Below the pieces are notes generated by a model. That model saw only the letters and a list, made by a program, of their open reading frames with translations, was not told the DNA's origin and searched no databases. Made by a program: the position numbers and the translations under genes. Source: Ramlibacter algicola (lineage in GTDB: Bacteria > Pseudomonadota > Gammaproteobacteria > Burkholderiales > Burkholderiaceae_C). Taken from it: DNA of 64,000 nt. This document shows, piece by piece, positions 1 to 9,522 of this stretch (positions within the stretch are counted from its first letter, which is position 1; the number at the start of each line of letters is the position of its first letter). The stretch is from assembly GCF_016641735.1 (NCBI RefSeq), contig NZ_JAEDAO010000001.1, positions 2,914,001 through 2,978,000 of the forward strand. Reading direction: 5' to 3'.

Positions 1-1333
1 CCAGCAGCGGCTGCGCGATACGCACGAATGTGCCCTTGGGCGCGGCGCCGGTCACGATGGCGTCGAAGGTGTCACCGATGCGGTCCTGCAGCAGCAGCGT
101 CGCGGCGGCCTTGAGCACCTGGCGCTCCACCGCGTCGGCGTGGCTCTCCTGGTCGGTGCAGTGCTGCGCGATCGCCCGCAGCGCGTCCAGGTCGTACGGC
201 GGTGGGTCGCCGGCAATCGCAGCCTTGATCAGGCGCTGCGTGACCAGGTCCGGATAGCGCCGATTCGGCGCCGTCGAGTGGGCGTAGTGGCTCGCGGCCA
301 GGCCGAAGTGGCCGGGATCGGCGCCGTCGCCCTGCACGGCCATGTAGGCACCAGGCCCCAGCATCTTCACGACCTTGAGCGACAGGTCCTCGAAGGCGCG
401 CGGCTCGGCGTCGCGCCGCGCCGCGAGGAACCGCTGCAGCGCGATCGCATCCGGCTCGGCCGGCAGTGTCTCGCCGTAGCTCGTCGCGAGTGCTTCGATG
501 CGGTCCCAGCGCCGCGGCGACTGCAGGAAGCGGCGCAGCGACGGAAACCCCATGTCCGAGAGGAAGCGCGCGGTGACCGTGTTGGCCGCGATCATCAGGT
601 CGGCGATCAGGTCCTTGGCGCGGCCACGCTCGTCGGCGCGCAGGTCGACCAGCACCCCGTCGCGGAACACGGGACGCGCGGAGACGGTGTCGATCTCCAG
701 CGCGCCGTGCGCGCGACGCCAGCTGCGCATGCGGCGCGCAATGTCGTCGTGCACGCGCAGTTGCGCCTCCAGCGCCTCCAGGCTGCCATCCCCCGGCATC
801 TCGCCGCGGCCGTCGAGCCACGCGGACACGTCGTCGTAGCTGAGCTTGGCGCGATTGACGACCACCGCTTCGTACAGCGTCGCCGCGCCGAGGCGGCCGT
901 CGGCCTGCACTTCCATGTCCACCACCACCGCGGCGCGCTCCACCGCTTCGTGCAGCGAAGTGCGGTCGGTGGACAACACCTCCGGCAGCATCGGGAACAC
1001 GCCGGCCGCGGTGTAGACCGACGTCGTGTTGACGGCCGCGTGCTGGTCGATCGCACCATCTTTCGGCACCAGCACGTCGACGTCGGCCACCGCCACCAGC
1101 AGCCGGACAGCGCCGTTGTCCATCGGCTCGACCACGCTGAGCTGGTCGAGGTCGCGCGTGTCGGCGTTGTCGATGGAGAACCAGGGCAGCTTGCGGAGGT
1201 CGCGCACGTCGTTCCCGCTGCGGGAAGGCCGGGCCGACTCGGCGTCGGCCACCACCCGGGGCGGGAAATCGGGCTCCAGGCCACGCGAGCGCATGGCTTC
1301 GATCGCGAGGTCCAGCAGGGGTGGTGCGTCCAT
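1..1333 (-). CDS. RNB-domain exoribonuclease (RNase II/R family), C-terminus outside the window
   Basis: Processive 3'-5' exoribonuclease of the RNB superfamily, acting on RNA in the cytoplasm. The reading frame starts at ATG 1333 and stays open to the window edge (about 444 codons), so the end is missing. Near residues 50-65 the protein reads WFSIDNADTRDLDQL, the Asp-rich RNB metal-binding signature (family form D...DA.DRDDA). The distal part carries HYAHSTAPNRRYPDLVTQR, the conserved RNB C-terminal motif with the RNA-gripping Arg. The visible N-terminus is short and goes almost straight into RNB, with no obvious cold-shock domains, so it resembles the compact RNB proteins of Burkholderiales rather than E. 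coli RNase R. The family assignment is firm; the exact substrate is not known. Confidence 0.88.
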   Translation of the reverse strand, partial: MDAPPLLDLAIEAMRSRGLEPDFPPRVVADAESARPSRSGNDVRDLRKLPWFSIDNADTRDLDQLSVVEPMDNGAVRLLVAVADVDVLVPKDGAIDQHAAVNTTSVYTAAGVFPMLPEVLSTDRTSLHEAVERAAVVVDMEVQADGRLGAATLYEAVVVNRAKLSYDDVSAWLDGRGEMPGDGSLEALEAQLRVHDDIARRMRSWRRAHGALEIDTVSARPVFRDGVLVDLRADERGRAKDLIADLMIAANTVTARFLSDMGFPSLRRFLQSPRRWDRIEALATSYGETLPAEPDAIALQRFLAARRDAEPRAFEDLSLKVVKMLGPGAYMAVQGDGADPGHFGLAASHYAHSTAPNRRYPDLVTQRLIKAAIAGDPPPYDLDALRAIAQHCTDQESHADAVERQVLKAAATLLLQDRIGDTFDAIVTGAAPKGTFVRIAQPLL

Positions 1334-1360
1334 GCGAATCATTCTGCCGAGCAGGTTCGT

Positions 1361-2569
<1,209 letters not shown>

Positions 2570-2570
<1 letters not shown>

Positions 2571-3403
2571 TGGAGCCCGTCGAGCAACACGCCAGCTACG
2601 GCGGGCGCCAGGACGTGTGGAAGCACGCGTCGGCGGTGCTGGGGTGCGAGATGCGTTTCGGCGTCTACCTGCCCGAAGCGGCGCTGCGCGGCGAGCGCTG
2701 CCCGGTGCTGTACTGGCTGTCGGGCCTGACCTGCACCGAGCAGAACTTCATCACCAAGGCCGACGCGCAGCGGCACGCGGCCAGGCACCAGCTGATCGTC
2801 GTCGCGCCGGACACGAGCCCGCGCGGTGATGGTGTCGCCGACGATCCGGCGTACGACCTTGGGCAAGGCGCGGGCTTCTACCTCGATGCGACGCAGCCGC
2901 CGTGGTCCAGGCACTACCGCATGCAGGACTACGTCGCGCAGGAGTTGCCGGCGCTCGTCGAACAGCACTTCCCCGCATCGGAGGCGCGCGGCATCGCCGG
3001 CCACTCGATGGGCGGCCATGGCGCGTTGGTCACGGCGCTGCGTCATCCCGGCCGCTACCGCAGCGTGTCCGCGTTCTCGCCCATCGTCGCGCCCTCGCAG
3101 GTGCCCTGGGGGCAGAAGGCGTTCACCGCGTATCTCGGCGACGACCGCAACGCCTGGCGCGAGTGGGATGCGGTCGACCTGGTGGCGACCGCGAAGGAGC
3201 GGCTGCCGCTGCTGGTCGACCAAGGCACCGACGACGAGTTCCTGCAGCAGCACTTGCGTCCCGAGTTGCTGCGCGATGCGTGCGCCGCCGCGGGCCACCC
3301 GCTGACGCTGCGCCTGCAGCCGGGCTACGACCACAGCTACTACTTCATCGCCAGCTTCCTGGGCGACCACTTCGCGCACCATGGGACCGCGCTGCGCAGC
3401 TAA
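2570..3403 (+). CDS. fghA: S-formylglutathione hydrolase
   Basis: Alpha/beta hydrolase (esterase D family) that hydrolyses S-formylglutathione to formate and glutathione, the second step of the pathway begun by the upstream gene. 277 residues, normal for the family. Visible are SGLTCTEQNF near residue 51, the nucleophile elbow GHSMGGHGAL with Ser146, an acid at Asp221/222 (DQGTDDEF) and His255 in GYDHSYYF, all family hallmarks. ATG 2570 overlaps the TGA of frmA by one base, which fixes the start. Cytoplasmic, no signal peptide. Confidence 0.95.
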
Positions 3404-3455
3404 CGGAGTTCCGCTGCCGAGCTGAACCCTTGCCCGGCGGTGGGGTCTAGCAGGC

Positions 3456-4406
3456 ATGAAGTTCCACCGCCTCCGCCTCGCCGCAGCCGCCAGCATCCTT
3501 GCCACCTTGCTCGCCGCCTGCGGAGGCGGTGGCGGCGGCGATGCGCCACCGCCCAGCACAGCCACCACCACTCCGCCGCCCGCCAGCTCGGCTGCCGGCG
3601 CCACCTACGCGGCGGGCAGCGCGCAACGGCTGGCCTTCGACCAGCTGAACGCTTCGCGTCAGCGCTGCGGGTTCGGGGTGCTGGCGCAATCGGCCCCGCT
3701 CGACCAGGCCGCCACCGCGCACGCCAGCTACATGGCGCGCAACGGCGAGTTCGGCCATGGCGAAGACCCGTCCAAGCCCGGCTTCACGGGCGCGTCGGCG
3801 CTGGAGCGTGCGGTCGCCGCGGGCTACCCCGCGGGCTCCGTCGGCGAGGACCTGTCCACCGGCGGCTTCTTCGTGGGCTCGACGGCCGCGGACTCCATCC
3901 GCAACCTGCTGGCGGCGCCGTACCACGCGCAGTCGCTGCTCACGGGGTTCCGCGACGTCGGCCTGGCCTGGACCGCCGTCAATGCGCGCGACACGCTGGT
4001 GGCCAACCTCGGCGTGCAACAGTCCGCGTCCTTCCAGGGCCCGCAAGGCGTTGCGACTTTCCCGTGCGAAGGCACGCCCGACGCGGTGCCGCGCGCCACC
4101 AACGAGACGCCCTCGCCCTTCCCCAACGATCCTTCGGCCGCGTGGGGCCAGCCGATCACCGTCGCCGGTCCCAACAACCTGCGCATCACGTCCGCCACCA
4201 TCACCGGCCCGTCGGGTCCGGTACGGGTGCTCGCGCTGTACGGCACGGGCGCGACCACCGATCCGAACGGCGAGTTCACGGGCGGATGGTTCAGCGTCAT
4301 CCCCGACGTGTTGCAGCCGACGACGAGCTATGCCGTCGCGATCGACTACACGGCCGGCGGCACGGCGGGGTCGACGCGCTTCACCTTCACCACCGCAGCG
4401 CACTGA
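3456..4406 (+). CDS. CAP/SCP-domain secreted lipoprotein
   Basis: Predicted lipoprotein of the CAP (cysteine-rich secretory/SCP) superfamily, whose bacterial role is mostly unknown. The N-terminus is a signal peptide with lipobox LLAAC at about residues 18-22, followed by a Gly/Pro/Thr-rich tether (GGGGGG, PPPSTATTTPPP). The CAP domain covers roughly residues 55-200: AFDQLNASRQRCGF, the helix TAHASYMARNGEFGHGED with candidate cation-binding His residues, and the late FRDVGLAW strand. The C-terminal 100 residues look like a beta-rich extension (PNNLRITSATITGPSG...). 316 residues in all. It stands alone between fghA and the cupin gene. Confidence 0.82.
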   Translation: MKFHRLRLAAAASILATLLAACGGGGGGDAPPPSTATTTPPPASSAAGATYAAGSAQRLAFDQLNASRQRCGFGVLAQSAPLDQAATAHASYMARNGEFGHGEDPSKPGFTGASALERAVAAGYPAGSVGEDLSTGGFFVGSTAADSIRNLLAAPYHAQSLLTGFRDVGLAWTAVNARDTLVANLGVQQSASFQGPQGVATFPCEGTPDAVPRATNETPSPFPNDPSAAWGQPITVAGPNNLRITSATITGPSGPVRVLALYGTGATTDPNGEFTGGWFSVIPDVLQPTTSYAVAIDYTAGGTAGSTRFTFTTAAH

Positions 4407-4527
4407 CGCTGCGCACCGTGCGTGCGCCGGCGCACGCGCGCCGTGACACCTAGACGCACTCCTGGTGCGCCGCGTGCGTTGCACTTCCTAGACTGGACTT
4501 CCGTTGCCCAACGAATGGAGGCCAGCC

Positions 4528-4911
4528 ATGGAAGCCACCCTGTCCCCGGTCGAAGTCGAGAAGCTGCAGGTGAAGTCGCACGCCACGCCGGACGAAGTGC
4601 GTGCACCCGACAAGACGCGCGTCGAGGTCGTGAAGCTCGAGGGCTACACCATCGGCCGGATGACGTTCCAGCCGGGCTGGCGCTGGTCCGAATGCGTCAA
4701 GCCCGTCGTCAAGACCGAGCAGTGCCAGCTCTCGCACGTCGGCCACGCGATCCAGGGCCGCCTGACCGTGCGCATGCAGGACGGCACCGAGCAGTCGATC
4801 AGCGCCGGCGAGTCGTACACCATCCCGCCCGGGCACGACGCCTGGGTGGAGGGCGACAAGCCCTTCGTGGGCCTCGAGGTGCTGAGCGCCGACCAGTACG
4901 CCAAGCGCTGA
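4528..4911 (+). CDS. Small cupin-domain protein
   Basis: Single-domain cupin of 127 residues, function unknown; related proteins bind a metal or small ligand in the cytoplasm. The fold is supported by the two cupin stretches GHAIQGRLTVRMQDG and IPPGHDAWVEGDKPFVGLE. The first has His in place of part of the usual HxH pair, and the second keeps PPGHDAW. GGAGG at 4517-4521 lies seven bases before ATG 4528, which favours this start over an in-frame TTG at 4504. It is monocistronic; the next gene converges. Confidence 0.8.
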   Translation: MEATLSPVEVEKLQVKSHATPDEVRAPDKTRVEVVKLEGYTIGRMTFQPGWRWSECVKPVVKTEQCQLSHVGHAIQGRLTVRMQDGTEQSISAGESYTIPPGHDAWVEGDKPFVGLEVLSADQYAKR

Positions 4912-5006
4912 CGCGCCCGTGCGCCGCCAGTGCCGTTGCTGCGCGCCGCGCGGGTCGGTGCGGCCGTCACTCAGCGCCGCTTGAAAGCGTCCCCGAACCG
5001 CGGCCG

Positions 5007-5513
5007 TCAGCCAGCTGCTTCATCCAGGAACGTCACGACCTCGTAGTGCATGGGATCGGGGCTGGGGAAGTTGTTCCCCCACGCGAACCCATGTGCCTCG
5101 AAGATCCCATGCAGTGGCGCCGTGGAGCCTCCGTTCGATCCATCGTCGGAGTTGAGGTCGATTGCCAGGCCGAAAGCATGATTGGAAGGCTTGTGGCTGA
5201 TGCTCCCGTCGGTGGGCTTGCGCAAGCGCGGGTGGAAGCCACGGCTGACCTTCTGGACAAGGTGCAGAAGCCCGCGCTTTTCTATATCCGCGAAGGCAGA
5301 GAGCAACTGCGCGTGTGCACGCACGTGGAAATGAATGCGGCCGTGATGCGCCTGCTTGATCGCGACGAGTTGCGGCACCACGACGACGCCGATGCTTTCG
5401 GTCACGTTGAAGCCACTCGTGAACGTGATGACGTCGCCGCGCACCCAATCGTGGGACTGGGTCTCGAATTCCGTGCTGCCGATGAGCGGGTGAACATAGT
5501 TGCCTGAGGGCAT
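5007..5513 (-). CDS. M15-family D-Ala-D-Ala carboxypeptidase/endopeptidase-like protein
   Basis: Zinc peptidase of the VanY/M15 group that cleaves peptidoglycan stem peptides. In a 168-residue product the zinc ligands appear as His112 and Asp119 in SNHAFGLAIDLN and His156 in DPMHYE, the canonical M15 spacing. AAGGAG lies just upstream of ATG 5513, which is why this start is preferred to GTG 5528. No signal peptide is visible, as in phage endolysins and some free-standing M15 enzymes, so export would need a holin or another route. No phage genes lie nearby. The target bond (D-Ala-D-Ala or L-Ala-D-Glu) cannot be told from sequence. Confidence 0.8.
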   Translation of the reverse strand: MPSGNYVHPLIGSTEFETQSHDWVRGDVITFTSGFNVTESIGVVVVPQLVAIKQAHHGRIHFHVRAHAQLLSAFADIEKRGLLHLVQKVSRGFHPRLRKPTDGSISHKPSNHAFGLAIDLNSDDGSNGGSTAPLHGIFEAHGFAWGNNFPSPDPMHYEVVTFLDEAAG

Positions 5514-5674
5514 TCGGCTCTCCTTCACGTCATGGGGCGATCCATCCTGTCAAGCCTGCCAGGACACCGCCTCCCCCTTTTGGTTGGTGTGAGGGGTTAG
5601 CCCTAAGACAATCCGCACCGACCCTCTGCAGGATGCCCGGCGAGGCCCACCACATCGGGCCGTTGGAGCACTCC

Positions 5675-6799
5675 ATGCGAACGGGTGCATTCGCCGGAAT
5701 CCATCGATGCTGGACCGCGCTGCTCGCAGCAGCGCTGTGCATGGTCACGCCGCAGCACGTGCTGGCCGACTCAGGCAACTTGAAGGACCACGCGGCTTCA
5801 TTCACGTTCGAGAACGACCTCTTCTTCAATACGGACCGCTACTACACCGACGGCGTGCAACTGACAATTCGCAGCCGCGTGGACGAACGTGCAGACCTGA
5901 CGAAGCGGCTCCTGGACACGTTCTGCCAGGGAGCTGGTTGCTCGAAGGACGATTTCCGCTCCAGCCAGATCCGCTTCGGGCAATTGATGTACACGCCGCG
6001 GCAGATCACGGTGTCGAGGCCCCAGCCCTTGGACCGCCCGTGGGCCGGCCTGCTGTACCTGGCATCGGACTACAACTACCTATCGCCGGATGCATCGACA
6101 CTCACCACGCTGACAGGTGAAGTGGGTGTCACCGGGCCGGCGTCTCACGTCGAGCAGACGCAGAAGTGGGTGCACCGAACATTCACGGGGCAGCCCCCTC
6201 GAGGCTGGTCGAACCAGGTTCCGGGTGAACTCGGGCTCCTCGTGTCCGTTCAGCGCAAGCACGCGCTGGGCGGGTTCGTTGCAGACACGAACGGATTGCA
6301 GGGACGTGTGGACGGCCACTGGCGCGTCGCACTCGGCAACATCATGACTTACGGCGCAGCCGGTCTCACGGCGCGCTTCGGCAAGGGGCTGCCGAAAGTC
6401 GGCGATGAAGCTGGCGACGTGATCAAGGACAAGAAAGTCACCGCCGCTCCACCCGTCGGCCTTGACAACGCACTGATGGGGGCGGGGCCAGCCGGCGACG
6501 ACAGTTGCATCGTGTCCTGGCTCAGGTGCTCCGCCTTTGCCACCGTGGAAGTTCGCCTGATGGCCAGGAACATCTTCCTCGACGGCCCCTTGTTCAGGTC
6601 CGGGCCGCACGTCACACCCCGGCGACTGGTTGCCGACATGGCGCTCGGCGCACGTCTCGACTTTCCCGAAACCCGAAATGCCTGGACCGGGCCGTGGTAC
6701 GTCCAGTTCAAGGCTACGCGTCGCACGCCGGAGTTCAAGTCGCCGGCACCTGTCGCCTCGCAGCGTTTCGGAGCCTTGACGGTGGGAACCGATTTCTAG
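5675..6799 (+). CDS. LpxR-like outer-membrane lipid A deacylase family protein (DUF2219)
   Basis: Outer-membrane beta-barrel of the LpxR family, which in Salmonella and Helicobacter removes the 3'-acyloxyacyl group of lipid A. ATG 5675 follows GGAG by six bases and starts a clear signal peptide (TALLAAALCMVTPQHVLA, cleavage near residue 31). The mature N-terminus carries FTFENDLFFNTDRYYTDG with the Asn47-Asp48 pair corresponding to the family's essential Asn-Asp, then PLDRPWAGLLYLASDY and a GWSNQ motif typical of DUF2219. 374 residues, somewhat longer than LpxR (about 319). The next gene, a lipoprotein, follows after 17 bases and is probably cotranscribed. Activity on lipid A is inferred from family only. 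Confidence 0.8.
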   Translation: MRTGAFAGIHRCWTALLAAALCMVTPQHVLADSGNLKDHAASFTFENDLFFNTDRYYTDGVQLTIRSRVDERADLTKRLLDTFCQGAGCSKDDFRSSQIRFGQLMYTPRQITVSRPQPLDRPWAGLLYLASDYNYLSPDASTLTTLTGEVGVTGPASHVEQTQKWVHRTFTGQPPRGWSNQVPGELGLLVSVQRKHALGGFVADTNGLQGRVDGHWRVALGNIMTYGAAGLTARFGKGLPKVGDEAGDVIKDKKVTAAPPVGLDNALMGAGPAGDDSCIVSWLRCSAFATVEVRLMARNIFLDGPLFRSGPHVTPRRLVADMALGARLDFPETRNAWTGPWYVQFKATRRTPEFKSPAPVASQRFGALTVGTDF

Positions 6800-6816
6800 A
6801 TTCGGAGGGATGAGCC

Positions 6817-7683
6817 ATGAAGGAAGCGTCCATCGCAGGACTGGCATTGGCGAGCTTGCTCGGCGGCGGGTGCTCCGTGTACCCCGTGGAACCCAAGTAC
6901 AACGAAGCGAAGTTGGTCGACACAGGGAGCGGGAAGAATCTCGCGCCACTCTCGGTCCTCGGCTCCGCCCACCTCATTTCCGGCTGGCGTGCCGCGCTGG
7001 AAAGTGCGGCCGGCGATCGGCAAGCGGCCAAAGTGGCCACCAGCGAGATTCTGTTCTACGGAACACTGCTGGCATTCGCCGGCACTGCCGGTGGCTTCCA
7101 TCACGCCCACCAGGTGCGCAACGTCGGCGCCGCCGCCGTGGGAGGCAGCAGCCTGTTCACCTCCCACTACCAGCCTGAATTGCAACTCACGGCGTTCAGG
7201 AAGGCGGCTGACCGTCTCGAATGCGCGGAACGAGCCGTCGCGCCCATGGCTGTGGCCCGCGAGGACGTTCTCTTCAGTCCCACAGAACTGGCGACGATGG
7301 CCGACAAGATCGACCGCGTCCCGGAGCAGACGCGTTCGTTCATCGCGAAGCAGCGCGCGGAGCTCGCCACATCGCTGCAGGCCATCAAGCTCGAACCGCC
7401 CACCAAGGAGCAGTTGGAGTCACTCGTGGACCGGTCCAGGGCCGCGGAGGCAAGAGCTTCTACCGCAGCGAGGACGCTGCTCACGACGTCCACCGACAAG
7501 CCTGCGAACGTCCAGAGCCGTATTGGCGCCTTGGCCAAGATCGATCCGAAAGACAAGGAGGCGATGGCCAAGCAACTCAACTTCTCCGACTCGGAGCTCG
7601 CCTACAAGAAGACCCAGTACCTGGTCGCACTGGAGAAATACCCCACCGCCCTCGAGTTCTGCCTCGCCAACCAGCCGCAGTGA
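6817..7683 (+). CDS. Hypothetical lipoprotein downstream of the LpxR-like gene
   Basis: 288 residues with no family I recognise. A short signal peptide ends in the lipobox-like LLGGGC (Cys at about residue 19), so membrane anchoring is expected. A hydrophobic Gly/Ala-rich segment around residues 72-105 (YGTLLAFAGTAGGFHHAHQV) could be a membrane hairpin. The second half is helical, with charged repeats (ELATSLQAIKLEPPTKEQLESL; SRAAEARASTAARTLL) suggesting a coiled coil. GGAGG precedes the ATG. The 17-base spacing to the LpxR-like gene suggests a two-gene envelope operon. Confidence 0.7.
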   Translation: MKEASIAGLALASLLGGGCSVYPVEPKYNEAKLVDTGSGKNLAPLSVLGSAHLISGWRAALESAAGDRQAAKVATSEILFYGTLLAFAGTAGGFHHAHQVRNVGAAAVGGSSLFTSHYQPELQLTAFRKAADRLECAERAVAPMAVAREDVLFSPTELATMADKIDRVPEQTRSFIAKQRAELATSLQAIKLEPPTKEQLESLVDRSRAAEARASTAARTLLTTSTDKPANVQSRIGALAKIDPKDKEAMAKQLNFSDSELAYKKTQYLVALEKYPTALEFCLANQPQ

Positions 7684-7687
7684 ATGG

Positions 7688-8125
7688 CTAGCGGGTTGGT
7701 TCGCGCACGGCCGCCGACGCCGGCAACCCGAACACGCGGTCGAACGCCCACGTGAACACGATGGCGTAGACGAAGAAGAACGCGAGCAGCACCAGGTTGG
7801 CGGCGAACGCGGCGGCCGGCGTGATGCCGAGCCACAGCGACATCACCGGCACCAGGATCACCGCCAGTCCGCCTTCGAAGCCGGCCCCGTGCGCAAGGCG
7901 TCGGGCGAACGACCGCCCGCGCACGGCTTGCCGCGCTTCCCACTTCTCGAACAGCCAGTTGAAGACGTAGTTCCAGGTCAGCGCGATCGTGGACAGCACG
8001 ACGGCCAGGCCGAAGGTGGACGTCGGCGGCTCGTCGAACGCCAGGCTGAGCCCGGGGCCGACGACCGCGATGGCGATGGCTTCGTAGAGAACGGCCTGGA
8101 GGACGCGGCGGGTGGTGGGGGACAT
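7688..8125 (-). CDS. PACE-family multidrug efflux transporter
   Basis: Inner-membrane proton-coupled exporter of the proteobacterial antimicrobial compound efflux (PACE/AceI) family, whose known substrates include biocides such as chlorhexidine and short-chain polyamines. 145 residues form four transmembrane helices as two BTP repeats. Glu15 in the first helix (LQAVLYEAIAIAV) sits exactly where the essential proton-binding Glu15 of AceI lies. Other conserved stretches are TWNYVFNWLFEKWE after helix 2 and HGAGFEGGLAVI at the start of helix 3. It converges with the lipoprotein gene, with only 4 bases between stops. No regulator is adjacent. Confidence 0.88.
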   Translation of the reverse strand: MSPTTRRVLQAVLYEAIAIAVVGPGLSLAFDEPPTSTFGLAVVLSTIALTWNYVFNWLFEKWEARQAVRGRSFARRLAHGAGFEGGLAVILVPVMSLWLGITPAAAFAANLVLLAFFFVYAIVFTWAFDRVFGLPASAAVREPTR

Positions 8126-8304
8126 CGGGGATGGGCGGTGGATGCGGCGAGTGCCACATCGCAGGGGAAGCGGGTGGACAGCACGAGATTACTGGCTTGC
8201 AGCCGCTGGTGCGGCGAGGCGCGGAAGCAGCCCGCGGCTCCTTGGGTGGTTGCGGCGCAACGTTCGACGGTGTCTCGATCCAGGCCGTTGACTAGACTCT
8301 CCGC

Positions 8305-8592
8305 ATGAGCACCATCTACCTCCGGCCGTGGCGCGCCGCGCTCAAGTCGGCCCTCGTCGCAGCCGCCGTCGGCGTTCCGCTCGGTCTCATCGTGGTGTTC
8401 TTCAAGCAGTTCGACTCACGGCCCGGGCATGCCGAGACGGCTTGGTGGGGCTGGATCGCCATGCCCGTCCTCACGGCCGTCTTCCTGTTCGTTGTCGGCT
8501 TCTTCTTCGCCCTGTTCGCCGCCGTCGGCTTCAACCTGGCGACGCGAGTCGCGGGCAGCGCCGTCCAGCGCTCCGGTTCAGCGGACGTGTAG
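8305..8592 (+). CDS. Small two-helix membrane protein
   Basis: 95-residue protein of unknown function. It has two hydrophobic segments (residues about 15-33 and 46-72, the latter FFFALFAAVGF-rich) and a short basic start (YLRPWRAALK), predicting a small inner-membrane protein with both ends probably inside. Convergent with the DUF938 gene, with 5 bases between stops. Codon use is like the neighbours. No domain recognised. Confidence 0.6.
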   Translation: MSTIYLRPWRAALKSALVAAAVGVPLGLIVVFFKQFDSRPGHAETAWWGWIAMPVLTAVFLFVVGFFFALFAAVGFNLATRVAGSAVQRSGSADV

Positions 8593-8597
8593 CAGCG

Positions 8598-9200
8598 CTA
8601 CGCGAGCCGAAACACCAGCAGCAGGTTGTTGGCCGGCATCGCCTGCCGCTGCGCCAACACGAGTCCGTTGCGCGCGGCTTCGGCGACGACTTCATCGAGT
8701 TCGCGAATGCCCCAGGCCGGATCGCGCTCTCGCAGGCTGGCGTCGAAAGCGAGATTGCTCGGCGCCGGCGCGACGTCGCGTTCGAAGTACGGACCGTAGG
8801 TGACCAGCAGCCCGCCCGTCGCAAGGTGGCGCGCGGCGCCCGCCATGAGGCCGATGCAGGCTTGCCACGGCGCGATGTGCAGCATGTTGGCGCAGAAGAT
8901 CGCATCGAACTTCTGCGCGAACGCGGGCCATGGGCGCGTCACATCCAGGGCTTGCGGCGGCAGCACGTTGGACAACCCGGCCTCCGTGGCGCGCTCGGCG
9001 ATGGCGGGCAGCATCTCCGGGTCGGCGTCGGTCGGCTGCCAGGTCCAGCCGGGCAGGCCAGCGGCGAACCAGGCGGCGTGCTGCCCGGTGCCCGACGCGA
9101 TCTCCAGAATCGTGCCGCGTTCGCCCAGGATGGCCTGCAGCTGCGCGAGGATCGGCTCCTTGTTGCGGTCGGCCGCCGGGCTGTGGGGGAGCATGGCCAT
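8598..9200 (-). CDS. DUF938 family SAM-dependent methyltransferase-like protein
   Basis: 200-residue class I methyltransferase fold of the DUF938 family. Motif I is ILEIASGTGQHAAWF at about residues 31-45. WQPTDADPEML gives the acidic end of strand 2, ALDVTRPWP the motif II region, and FDAIFCANMLHIAPW is the DUF938 signature. Family members have no firmly established substrate. Starts at 9200 and 9194 are both possible; AGG lies a few bases before 9200. Downstream of the broken regulator remnant on the same strand. Confidence 0.85.
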   Translation of the reverse strand: MAMLPHSPAADRNKEPILAQLQAILGERGTILEIASGTGQHAAWFAAGLPGWTWQPTDADPEMLPAIAERATEAGLSNVLPPQALDVTRPWPAFAQKFDAIFCANMLHIAPWQACIGLMAGAARHLATGGLLVTYGPYFERDVAPAPSNLAFDASLRERDPAWGIRELDEVVAEAARNGLVLAQRQAMPANNLLLVFRLA

Positions 9201-9205
9201 CGCAC

Positions 9206-9463
9206 CTACGCGTGCTGCACCAGCCGCGCGAGTTCGTCCAGGTCGGCGGGCTTGACGAGGTAGTGGTCGAAGCCGGCCTGGCCGCCGTCGTAGTGGATGG
9301 CCGGCAGCCGCACCGCCTCACCCGCGAACGCGAGCCGCAGGTGCTGCGTTACGCCCTTGGCTTCCAGTTGCAGCTGGACGCTGAAGGGCGCCTGGTCGAA
9401 CAGCGTCTGGAAGCGCTGCTCGGTGGATCGCTCGGCAGCGCGCGAAGGGGTGGACGCGGACAC
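9206..9463 (-). pseudogene. Remnant of a hybrid sensor kinase (PAS start joined to receiver end)
   Basis: Short frame, open from a possible GTG at 9463 to the stop at 9206 (85 residues). The first half (STEQRFQTLFDQAPFSVQL) is the typical opening of a PAS sensor domain in two-component kinases. The second half (GFDHYLVKPADLDELARL) is the C-terminal end of a receiver domain, with the conserved Lys-Pro. The kinase core, ATPase domain and the phospho-acceptor Asp part of the receiver are absent. The junction around LQLEAKGVTQHLRLAFAGEAVRLPAI reads as a fusion of unrelated strands. It is best explained as a large in-frame internal deletion, leaving a non-functional stub. Whether it is still translated is unknown. 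Confidence 0.6.
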
Positions 9464-9522
9464 CGAAGGATTGTGCCCAGCACTGGCGGCGAGCGGGGTC
9501 GTGGGCAGCGCGGCTGGAAGCG

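Noticed and set aside
5007..5513. Prophage lysis module around the M15 peptidase
   Set aside because: No holin, spanin, integrase or phage structural genes lie near; the neighbours are ordinary chromosomal genes.
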